A stretch of DNA of 64,000 nt from Allobosea sp039673065 (lineage in GTDB: Bacteria > Pseudomonadota > Alphaproteobacteria > Rhizobiales > Beijerinckiaceae). Both the position numbers and the translations under genes were made by a program. The stretch is from contig NZ_JBDJKW010000007.1 of NCBI RefSeq assembly GCF_039673065.1, positions 124,001 to 188,000 on the forward strand, given 5' to 3'. Every line of letters starts with the position of its first letter. Positions within the stretch are counted from its first letter, which is position 1. Below are positions 33,109 through 40,435 of this stretch, one piece after another. The notes under the pieces were generated by a model that ran no database searches, was not told the origin of the DNA, and saw nothing but the letters and a program-made list of their open reading frames with translations.

Positions 33109-34290
33109 ATGACCACGCCGCATGCCCGGAGCATTCCGCTCGTCATCTATGTCTTCGCGCTCTCGGCATTTGCGCTAGGCTTCACCGAGTTTGTCACCAT
33201 CGGCCTCGTCTCGGCCATCGCGAACGATCTCCATGTCGGCGTCGATCAGGTCGGCGGCGCCGTCGCCGCCTACGCGCTCGGCGCTACCATCGGGGCACCC
33301 ATCCTTACCGCATTGGCCGCCGCCTGGAGCCGCAAGCATCTGCTGCTGGCGGCCATGGCGGTGTTCACCGTCGGCAATTTCGTCGTGGGTTTGTCTGGCG
33401 ATCTGAACTCGCTGCTCGCAGCCCGGTTCGGATCAGGCCTCGGGCATGGCGTCTTCCTTGCTGTCGCCTCCAGCGCCGCGACCCGGCTGGTGGCGCCGGA
33501 GCGCGCCGGAAGCGCCGTTGCCGTCGTCTTTGGCGGCCTCACGCTGGCGCTCGCCTTCGGCGTGCCGATCGGGACATTCCTCGGTGGCATCTGGACCTGG
33601 CAGGCAATCTTTATGGGCGTCGCCGCCTGTGGCGCTGTCGGCTTCCTCGGGCTGGCCTTTTTGATGCCAAACGGCAGGGATGGCGGTGTGGCAAAGGACG
33701 CCTTCCATAATCTGGTCGCGCTATTCGATCGCAGGCTTCTTGGCGCAGCCTTGATCACCGTGTTGGCTTATACGGGATCATTCGCCCTGTTTTCCTACAT
33801 CTCGCCGTTGCTGATCGAGGTGACGGGCATGGATGCGCCTCTCGTCGCCGCGATGATGCTGGTCTATGGCATTGCCGCAGCCATCGGCAATGTCGTGGGC
33901 GGGCGCATGACCGACCGGCTCGGACCCGACAAGGCGGTGATGATCGTCCTGATCGGGCTTGCTTTTGTGCTTGGCGCAATGTGGCCCGCAGCCGGTTCCA
34001 TTCCTGCCATGACGGTGCTGATCGCGGCACTTGGGGCGCTGACCTATGCGGCGGTTCCCGCCATGCAGGCGCGGGTAATCGGCATCGGGGAACGGCACGC
34101 CCCCCATGCACTCGCCGCCGCCGCCGGTCTCAATATCGCCGGGTTCAATTCCGGCATCGCACTTGGCTCGATCCTGGGCGGTGGCGTGATCGGAAGTCTG
34201 GGGCTGGCGGCCACAGCGCCCGTCGGCGCGGTAGCCGCAATCGTTGGTATCATCGTGCTGCTGCTTCAGCGCAATGGAAAACGCGATTGA
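33109..34290 (+). CDS. MFS transporter (drug/arabinose efflux type)
   Basis: A 393-residue, 12-helix major facilitator. GFTEFVTIGLVSAIA in helix 1 and WSRKHLLLAAMAVFTVGN after helix 2 are typical of the DHA1 efflux branch (YdhP/AraJ-like). It is likely a proton-driven exporter of a small toxic compound. ATG 33109 is used because the hydrophobic protein begins there; the ORF can be extended to 33067 without support. It follows the DJ-1 gene and precedes a third LysR gene. Confidence 0.85.
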   Translation: MTTPHARSIPLVIYVFALSAFALGFTEFVTIGLVSAIANDLHVGVDQVGGAVAAYALGATIGAPILTALAAAWSRKHLLLAAMAVFTVGNFVVGLSGDLNSLLAARFGSGLGHGVFLAVASSAATRLVAPERAGSAVAVVFGGLTLALAFGVPIGTFLGGIWTWQAIFMGVAACGAVGFLGLAFLMPNGRDGGVAKDAFHNLVALFDRRLLGAALITVLAYTGSFALFSYISPLLIEVTGMDAPLVAAMMLVYGIAAAIGNVVGGRMTDRLGPDKAVMIVLIGLAFVLGAMWPAAGSIPAMTVLIAALGALTYAAVPAMQARVIGIGERHAPHALAAAAGLNIAGFNSGIALGSILGGGVIGSLGLAATAPVGAVAAIVGIIVLLLQRNGKRD

Positions 34291-34343
34291 GCGCGCGCAC
34301 GGGAGTGTCGCCACATCGCAACGCCGAGCCACAGGTGTAGGCG

Positions 34344-35348
34344 ATGCGGCGGCTTTCCTCCCTTCAGCTCAACGATGAGAGGACGTTAGGACGAGGCGGC
34401 GTACGCTCGCCTCTGGGTTCGAGGATTCCGTTGGCGTCATTGATGCAGACGCTGGCCGTGGCGGAGCACCTGAACTTTCGTCACGCCGCTAATGCTCTCG
34501 GCGTAAGCCAGTCCAGCGTCAGCACCCGCATCAAACTGCTGGAGCAGGATCTTGGCATCCTGCTGTTCGAGCGCCTGCCGCGCGGCGTACGGCTGACCGA
34601 GGCCGGCCGGCATTTCGTCGATCAGTTAGCGGTCGGCATCGATCACCTCGACCACGCGGTAAAGACCGCTGGCTTGCTGGCGCGCGGCGAACAGGGGCAT
34701 CTCCGCATCAGCGCATATGCCCTGATCTCCAACGGCTTCCTCGCCGGTCTCCTGAACCGCTACCGCGAAATGCACCCCGGCGTCGATATCAAGATCGCTG
34801 AGCGCAGCGCCGGGGACGCTGTGAAGCAGGTGCGTGACGGGCATCTGGATGTCGCGTTGGTGCTGGGCGCACCGGACATTCCCGATTGTCATTCCAAGCC
34901 AATATGGACCGAGCAACTGATGATCGCCTTACCAGCGGCCCATCCACTTGCCGACGGCGCAGGTGTCTTGTGGAAAGACATTTCGGCCGAGACCTTTCTG
35001 GTTCGGCATGGTGGAACAGGCCCGCAACTCTATGACCTTATCTTGCTACGCCTCGCCGAGCGTTGGCCGCGACCATCCATACAGCGCTTCGACGTCGATC
35101 GGCTGACGCTGATATCGATGGTGGAGCAAGGTTACGGTATGACGCTCGCCACAGAGTCTACGTCGCAAATCCGATTTCCGGGCGTGGTGTTCCTGCCCCT
35201 TCTTGACGAGCCGGGACCTGTCGTTTTCTCCGCCGTATGGTCGCCAAACAACCGCGCACCAGCACTCCGCAATTTCCTCGACCTCGCCAAAAAGGCCAGT
35301 GCTCAGCCCCGCCCATCTGAATCTTTCAGTAAACCCCTGGCTCGATAA
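34344..35348 (+). CDS. LysR-type regulator with extended N-terminus
   Basis: A 334-residue LysR protein. The wHTH NFRHAANALGVSQSSVSTRIKLLE sits about 30 residues further in than usual because of a leader MRRLSSLQLNDERTLGRGG; a start nearer the wHTH (a TTG or ATG around 34430-34445) is possible. The effector domain is complete. It is the last cargo gene and is co-directional with the MFS gene, 53 bp downstream of it. Confidence 0.82.
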   Translation: MRRLSSLQLNDERTLGRGGVRSPLGSRIPLASLMQTLAVAEHLNFRHAANALGVSQSSVSTRIKLLEQDLGILLFERLPRGVRLTEAGRHFVDQLAVGIDHLDHAVKTAGLLARGEQGHLRISAYALISNGFLAGLLNRYREMHPGVDIKIAERSAGDAVKQVRDGHLDVALVLGAPDIPDCHSKPIWTEQLMIALPAAHPLADGAGVLWKDISAETFLVRHGGTGPQLYDLILLRLAERWPRPSIQRFDVDRLTLISMVEQGYGMTLATESTSQIRFPGVVFLPLLDEPGPVVFSAVWSPNNRAPALRNFLDLAKKASAQPRPSESFSKPLAR

Positions 35349-35418
35349 CAAACGCTTCTGCTACCCGACCCGAGACGATGAGGCTGGCTGACACGGTTCT
35401 TCCTCCGTCAGTTGCTTG

Positions 35419-35667
35419 TCATGACACGCGACCGACCGATTCGATCCTCGACAGGATTTCAGCGGTGGACACTTCAAGCGCAGCTGCAATATCCACGAAC
35501 TCGACAACATCAATCCGTCGCTCTCCGTTCTCATACTTGGCGACGAAGGACTGCGGCTTGTTCAGTCGCTCGGCAAGTTCTGCCTGCGTCAGATTTCTGC
35601 CCTTGCGTGCTGCCGAGAGAAGTGTCTGAAGAAGTTGTTGGCGGGGCGAGCGCAAGGTTTTCTGCAT
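35419..35667 (-). CDS. XRE-family repressor (QseC-like)
   Basis: An 82-residue protein that is essentially one helix-turn-helix: NLTQAELAERLNKPQSFVAKYE, with a short dimerisation tail. The start at 35667 (MQKTLRS) is preferred to the longer frame because the HTH then begins at the usual place. It is divergent from the small DUF2285 gene at 35771 across a 103-bp gap with repeated AGGATTATC sites. In ICEMlSymR7A the XRE protein QseC controls the divergent antiactivator gene qseM; the arrangement here is the same. Confidence 0.75.
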   Translation of the reverse strand: MQKTLRSPRQQLLQTLLSAARKGRNLTQAELAERLNKPQSFVAKYENGERRIDVVEFVDIAAALEVSTAEILSRIESVGRVS

Positions 35668-35707
35668 GCGGAACGGCTCTCCATTGAAAAAGGGGAGCAG
35701 TTTTGCT

Positions 35708-35743
35708 AATCCTGATTTAGGATTATCCCATTTCAGGATTATC
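35708..35743. promoter_or_regulatory. Operator sites between XRE repressor and DUF2285 antiactivator
   Basis: AATCCT (35708-35713) and AGGATT (35719-35724) form a palindrome with a 5-base centre. AGGATTATC occurs at 35719-35727 and again at 35735-35743, a 16-bp offset. This gives three half-sites in the shared promoter gap, as expected for a small XRE repressor acting on both directions. Confidence 0.7.
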
Positions 35744-35770
35744 GTTTCCATGGGTCCGAGGGAGGACCAG

Positions 35771-36070
35771 ATGCGCGCCAAACCCGATCTCGATCCTGAC
35801 GTTGATGACCTGGCGCCGATGGAGCCGGACGTGACACTCTATGACGAGGCGCATTTCGTCACCTATCTGCGCCTGCTGGACGCCGAGACCGACGGCGCCG
35901 ACTGGACCGAGGCGGCCCGGATCGTGCTGCATCGCGATCCGGTAGCGGAGACCAGTCGAACGCGGACATGCTGGGAGAGCCATTTCGCCCGCGCGCTGTG
36001 GATGACGAAGATCGGCTACCGGAAGATACTCGAACAGGCCGTCGAAGAGGCCCGCAACACGCGGCACTGA
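35771..36070 (+). CDS. Small DUF2285 protein (QseM-like antiactivator)
   Basis: A 99-residue single-domain DUF2285 protein: FVTYLRLLDAETDGADWTEA, then WESHFARALWMTKIGYRKIL. The second part lines up with the C-terminus of the frameshifted activator (RALDAKLAGASY and GGYRQLL), so activator and this protein share the domain. In ICEMlSymR7A the small DUF2285 protein QseM binds and blocks the DUF2285 activator FseA. ATG 35771 has GGGAGGA upstream. It lies 116 bp before traG and is controlled from the operator gap with the XRE gene. Confidence 0.72.
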   Translation: MRAKPDLDPDVDDLAPMEPDVTLYDEAHFVTYLRLLDAETDGADWTEAARIVLHRDPVAETSRTRTCWESHFARALWMTKIGYRKILEQAVEEARNTRH

Positions 36071-36186
36071 CCGTCCGATTTCTACGCCATGGTATCCGGC
36101 AACACGCTCGCTGTTCTTTTCTGTTGCCTCTCGCGAAACCGCCTATTCTCTGATCGGCTCCGTCTCTTTTGCCGATTGGAGTCTGT

Positions 36187-38181
36187 ATGTCGGGAAGCCG
36201 TGTCCTCTGGGGCCAGATCACCATAGTCGTCGCCATCTTGCTGGCGACGATCTGGGGCGCAACCGAGTGGACGGCGTGGCGGCTCGGGTTTCAGGGGCAA
36301 CTCGGCACGCCTTGGTTTGAGCTGGGCGGCTGGCCGGTCTATTATCCGCCGACCTTCTTCTGGTGGTGGTATTCTTACGACGCCTATGCGCCCGCGATCT
36401 TCATCGAAGGCGCGATCATCGCAGCGTCCGGTGGGTTCCTCTCCATCGCCGTCGCCATCACCCTGTCGATCATCCGGGCGCGTGAAGCCAAGAACGTCGC
36501 CACCTACGGGTCGGCACGCTGGGCCTCGCCCGAGGAGGTGAAGGCGGCCGGGCTGCTCGGCCCGGATGGCGTCGTGCTCGGCAGGCTGGAGCGCGACTAT
36601 CTGCGCCATGACGGCCCGGAGCATGTGCTGTGCTTCGCGCCGACCCGTTCCGGCAAGGGCGTCGGCCTCGTGGTGCCGACGCTGCTGACCTGGCCCGGCA
36701 GCGTCATCGTCCATGACATCAAGGGCGAGAACTGGGGGCTGACGGCGGGGTTCCGCGCCAGGCACGGCCGCGTGCTGTTGTTCGACCCGACCGACGCGAC
36801 GTCCTCCGCCTACAATCCGCTACTGGAGGTGCGTCGCGGCGATTGGGAGGTACGCGACGTCCAGAACATTGCCGACATCCTGGTCGATCCCGAAGGCGCG
36901 CTCGACAAGCGAAACCATTGGGAAAAGACCAGCCATTCGCTGCTGGTCGGCGTCATCCTGCACGTCCTCTATGCCGAAGCCGACAAAACGCTGGCCGGCG
37001 TCGCTAACTTCCTCTCCGATCCGAAACGGCCGGTGGAGGCGACGCTGCGCGCGATGATGTCCACGCCGCATCTGGGGGATGCCGGCGTCCATCCCGTCAT
37101 CGCCTCGTCGGCGCGTGAGCTGCTCAACAAATCCGACAACGAACGCTCCGGCGTATTGTCCACCGCCATGTCGTTCCTCGGCCTCTACCGCGATCCTGTC
37201 GTGGCGAAGGTGACGGCGCGTTGCGACTGGCGCATCGCCGATCTCGTCTCTGGAAAGCGGCCGGTCAGCCTCTATCTGGTCGTGCCGCCGTCCGACATCG
37301 CCCGCACCAAGCCGCTGATCCGCCTGATCCTCAACCAGGTCGGGCGGCGGCTGACCGAGGAGCTGAAGGCATCTGGCAACCGCCACCGACTGCTGCTGAT
37401 GCTCGACGAGTTCCCGGCGCTGGGGCGGCTCGACTTCTTCGAATCCGCGCTGGCCTTCATGGCGGGCTACGGCATCAAGAGTTTCCTGATCGCACAGAGC
37501 CTCAACCAGATCGAGAAGGCCTATGGCGCGAACAATTCGGTCCTCGACAACTGCCATGTCCGTGTCGCCTTCGCCACCAATGACGAGCGCACCGCCAAGC
37601 GCGTGTCGGACTCGCTCGGCACCGCGACCGAGATGCGCGATTCCACCAACTATGCCGGCCATCGGCTCTCGCCCTGGCTCGGTCATCTCATGGTGTCGCG
37701 GCAGGAGACAGCCAGGCCGCTGCTCACCCCCGGCGAGGTGATGCAGCTTCCGCCCACCGACGAGCTTTTGCTGGTGGCGGGCGTGCCGCCGATCCGGGCG
37801 AGGAAAGCGCGCTATTACGAGGACGTCCGCTTCAAGGAGCGGTTGCTGCCGCCGCCGGAGCTGTCCGCCGGGGTCAAATCGCCGAAAGCCCAACCGGGCG
37901 ACGACTGGTCGGCGCTGACGATCCCGACGCCCATTGCACCATCAGCACCGCCGACACCTGACGCCACTACCACCGATCCCGCCAATGCCGGCGTCCGCCG
38001 CGAGCCGGAACTGCCCGAACACGAGGAGATCGTCCCGGACGAACGTCCGGTGGCCGGCGAGTTCGACGTGCTCGACGACGAACCGGACGTGGACGCCGCC
38101 AAATCCCGAACCATGCGCCAGCAGGTCACGTCCGTCGCCGCCCAAGCGACCATGGACCCGGCCGACGGCATCGAACTGTAA
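36187..38181 (+). CDS. traG: Conjugative coupling protein TraG (VirD4 family)
   Basis: A 664-residue coupling ATPase. Two N-terminal membrane helices are followed by Walker A APTRSGKGVG (about 150-159) and Walker B LLLMLDEFPALGRLDFF (about 398-414). The C-terminal ~90 residues are Pro/Asp-rich and variable. It delivers the relaxase-DNA complex to the Trb channel. ATG 36187 has TTGGAG 6-11 bases upstream. It starts the transfer operon, followed by a CopG-type gene and trbB onward. Confidence 0.93.
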   Translation: MSGSRVLWGQITIVVAILLATIWGATEWTAWRLGFQGQLGTPWFELGGWPVYYPPTFFWWWYSYDAYAPAIFIEGAIIAASGGFLSIAVAITLSIIRAREAKNVATYGSARWASPEEVKAAGLLGPDGVVLGRLERDYLRHDGPEHVLCFAPTRSGKGVGLVVPTLLTWPGSVIVHDIKGENWGLTAGFRARHGRVLLFDPTDATSSAYNPLLEVRRGDWEVRDVQNIADILVDPEGALDKRNHWEKTSHSLLVGVILHVLYAEADKTLAGVANFLSDPKRPVEATLRAMMSTPHLGDAGVHPVIASSARELLNKSDNERSGVLSTAMSFLGLYRDPVVAKVTARCDWRIADLVSGKRPVSLYLVVPPSDIARTKPLIRLILNQVGRRLTEELKASGNRHRLLLMLDEFPALGRLDFFESALAFMAGYGIKSFLIAQSLNQIEKAYGANNSVLDNCHVRVAFATNDERTAKRVSDSLGTATEMRDSTNYAGHRLSPWLGHLMVSRQETARPLLTPGEVMQLPPTDELLLVAGVPPIRARKARYYEDVRFKERLLPPPELSAGVKSPKAQPGDDWSALTIPTPIAPSAPPTPDATTTDPANAGVRREPELPEHEEIVPDERPVAGEFDVLDDEPDVDAAKSRTMRQQVTSVAAQATMDPADGIEL

Positions 38182-38193
38182 GGAGCCGACGCC

Positions 38194-38631
38194 ATGCAGA
38201 CCAAATCCCGCATGAACGTCTATTTCGAGCCGGACCTGTTGAAGAAGGTCGAGGCGCTGGCGCTGCGTCGCAACGTCTCCAAGTCGGCCGTCATCGAAGC
38301 GGCCGTCGCGTCGTTCCTGTCGGCCGACGCCTCCGAGCGGCTGGAGGCGGTATTCGCCCGCCGCATGGACAAACTTGGCCGACAGGTCGATGGACTAGAC
38401 GAGGATCTCGCCATTCTCGGCGAGACGCTCTCGCTGTTCATCCGCTTCTGGCTGACCGTGACCCCGCCGCTGCCCGACAGCGCTCAGGCGTCGGCGCGAG
38501 CGAAGGGCGCGGAGAGGTTCGACGGCTTCCTGCAATCGCTCGGGCGTCGGTTGTCGAACGGGGATCGGTTCCTGAAAGACCTGTCACGAGACGTTGAATC
38601 ACGGCGCAATGGAGCGGTTGATTTAGAATAG
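38194..38631 (+). CDS. CopG/RHH-family regulator of the trb region
   Basis: A 145-residue protein. The N-terminal RHH fold MNVYFEPDLLKKVEALALRRN is followed by a long helical C-terminus (EAVFARRMDKLGRQVDGLDEDLAIL) that may form a coiled coil. This gene sits between traG and trbB in many trb-type elements and is presumed a local regulator. It starts 12 bp after traG with AAGGAG upstream. Confidence 0.82.
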   Translation: MQTKSRMNVYFEPDLLKKVEALALRRNVSKSAVIEAAVASFLSADASERLEAVFARRMDKLGRQVDGLDEDLAILGETLSLFIRFWLTVTPPLPDSAQASARAKGAERFDGFLQSLGRRLSNGDRFLKDLSRDVESRRNGAVDLE

Positions 38632-38749
38632 CGGACACCCTGGATGGTCGGCGCCCTATATTCAATCCCGCCGATTGCCGCCTTTTCTTCGCTATGACCG
38701 CCGGCCGTTAGATACTTGTTGAATCGGCCAAACTTCCGGCTCTTTTAAT

Positions 38750-38798
38750 CATCCCCGTCGGGGAAGCGTCTGTGTCGTCCCCGGCGAGATCGGGGATG
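38750..38798 (+). promoter_or_regulatory. Four-segment RNA structure covering the trbB ribosome site
   Basis: CATCCCCG (38750-38757) matches CGGGGATG (38791-38798), which contains the trbB ribosome site three bases before the ATG. Inside lie CGGGGA (38759-38764) and TCCCCG (38778-38783), which can pair with each other; TCCCCG can instead pair with the downstream CGGGGAT. Mutually exclusive folds that hide or expose the site are possible. Confidence 0.5.
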
Positions 38799-38800
38799 GA

Positions 38801-39811
38801 ATGGCGATATCGCACCAAAATTCGGAGAGTTTGACGCGGGGCGCGCGGATGTTGCGCACAGCGCTCGGCCCCGCCATCGCGCGATTTCTGGAAGACCCCG
38901 CCGTTGTCGAAGTGATGCTCAACCCCGACGGACGGCTGTGGATCGACCGGCTGTCCGAAGGGCTGTCCGACACGGGCGAGCGGCTCGCCCCGGCCGATGG
39001 CGAACGCATCGTGCGTCTGGTCGCCCATCATGTCGGCGCGGAGGTCCATGCCGGTTCGCCGCGAGTCTCCGCCGAACTGCCCGAGACCGGCGAACGGTTC
39101 GAGGGGATGTTGCCGCCGGTCGTATCGGCACCGGCCTTCGCCATCCGCAAACCCGCCGTCGCTGTGTTCACGCTCGACGATTATGTCGCCGCCGGCATCA
39201 TGTCGGCCGGCCAGGCCGAAGCGCTTCGATCAGCCGTCGCCTCGCGCGCCAACATCCTCGTCGCGGGCGGCACGTCCACCGGCAAAACCACGCTGACCAA
39301 TGCGCTCCTGGCCGAGGTGGCGAACACCACCGATCGCGTCGTCATCATCGAGGATACGCGCGAGCTGCAATGCGCAGCCCCGAACCTCATCGCGATGCGG
39401 ACCAAGGATGGCGTCGCCTCGCTCTCCGATCTTGTCCGCTCATCGCTGCGCCTGCGGCCCGACCGCATCCCGATCGGTGAGGTGCGCGGCCCCGAGGCAC
39501 TCGATCTCTTGAAGGCGTGGGGCACCGGCCATCCTGGAGGCGTCGGCACCATCCATGCGGGCAGCGCCATCGGCGCAATACGCCGCCTCGAACAACTGAT
39601 CCAGGAAGCCGTCGTCACCGTGCCGCGCGCGCTGATCGCCGAGACCATCGATCTCGTCGCGGTGCTCGCCGGGCGCGGATCGCAGCGCCGCCTTGTCGAA
39701 CTCGCCCGTGTCGAAGGTCTCGACGCGCGCGGCGAATACCGCGTCGTGCCGGCCGTCAACGACGGCGGCGACATCCAGCCCGTCCTCAACCTCACAGGAG
39801 ATATCCGATGA
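38801..39811 (+). CDS. trbB: P-type conjugative transfer ATPase TrbB
   Basis: A 336-residue VirB11-family ATPase with Walker A AGGTSTGKTTL (about 155-165), the Asp box VVIIEDTRELQC, Walker B-like IPIGEVRGPEAL and the His box HPGGVGTIHAG. It powers assembly of the mating channel. It overlaps trbC by 4 bp. ATG 38801 follows GGGGATGGA, which is part of a possible hairpin. Confidence 0.93.
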   Translation: MAISHQNSESLTRGARMLRTALGPAIARFLEDPAVVEVMLNPDGRLWIDRLSEGLSDTGERLAPADGERIVRLVAHHVGAEVHAGSPRVSAELPETGERFEGMLPPVVSAPAFAIRKPAVAVFTLDDYVAAGIMSAGQAEALRSAVASRANILVAGGTSTGKTTLTNALLAEVANTTDRVVIIEDTRELQCAAPNLIAMRTKDGVASLSDLVRSSLRLRPDRIPIGEVRGPEALDLLKAWGTGHPGGVGTIHAGSAIGAIRRLEQLIQEAVVTVPRALIAETIDLVAVLAGRGSQRRLVELARVEGLDARGEYRVVPAVNDGGDIQPVLNLTGDIR

Positions 39812-40140
39812 TCCGCACGCATTCGCGCGGCTGCCGCCACATGGCGATGGCCGCGGCCACCGTTTCCCTCAGCCTCATGCTGGCACCGGCCGCTTACGCC
39901 TCCGGCTCGTCCATGCCGTGGGAAGCGCCGCTGCAATCCATCCTACAGTCGATCGAAGGACCTGTCGCCAAGATCATCGCGGTGATCGTTATCATCTCGA
40001 CCGGCCTGGCGCTCGCCTTCGGCGACACCTCGGGCGGCTTCCGCCGTCTGATCCAGATCGTCTTCGGCCTGTCGATCGCGTTCGCCGCGTCGAGCTTCTT
40101 CCTGTCGTTCTTCTCGTTCGGCGGCGGGGCGCTCGTCTGA
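39808..40140 (+). CDS. trbC: Pilin precursor TrbC (VirB2 family)
   Basis: A 110-residue TrbC/VirB2 pilin precursor with a long signal peptide (AMAAATVSLSLMLAPAAYA) and two membrane helices, the usual pilin plan. It would be matured by the TraF peptidase encoded at 24225. The start overlaps trbB by ATGA, and the stop shares bases with the trbD start (TGATG). Confidence 0.9.
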   Translation: MIRTHSRGCRHMAMAAATVSLSLMLAPAAYASGSSMPWEAPLQSILQSIEGPVAKIIAVIVIISTGLALAFGDTSGGFRRLIQIVFGLSIAFAASSFFLSFFSFGGGALV

Positions 40141-40421
40141 TGGCGTATATGGTCGATCATGCCGGAGACGTGCCGGGCTATGCGGTGTCGGTCCACCGGG
40201 CGCTAACCGAGCATATCCTGCTCGGCGGCGCGCCGCGTGGCCTGGCCATCCTCAACGGCACGCTGGCGGCGGCGCTCGGCCTGGGCCTGCGTCTTTGGCT
40301 GGTCGGCCTCGTCATCTGGGCCATCGGCCACCTCGCGGCCGTTTGGGCGGCCAAGCGCGATCCGATGTTCGTCGATGTGGTGCGCCGTCATCTGCGCATC
40401 CCCGGCCACCTGTCGGTCTGA
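40140..40421 (+). CDS. trbD: TrbD inner-membrane protein (VirB3 family)
   Basis: A 93-residue VirB3-like protein with two close membrane helices (ILNGTLAAALGLGLRLWLVG onward) and a C-terminal DPMFVDVVRRHLRIP, which is conserved in TrbD. It sits between pilin and ATPase genes as expected. The start is coupled to the trbC stop. Confidence 0.9.
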   Translation: MAYMVDHAGDVPGYAVSVHRALTEHILLGGAPRGLAILNGTLAAALGLGLRLWLVGLVIWAIGHLAAVWAAKRDPMFVDVVRRHLRIPGHLSV

Positions 40422-40435
40422 GGGGAGCGCTCACC

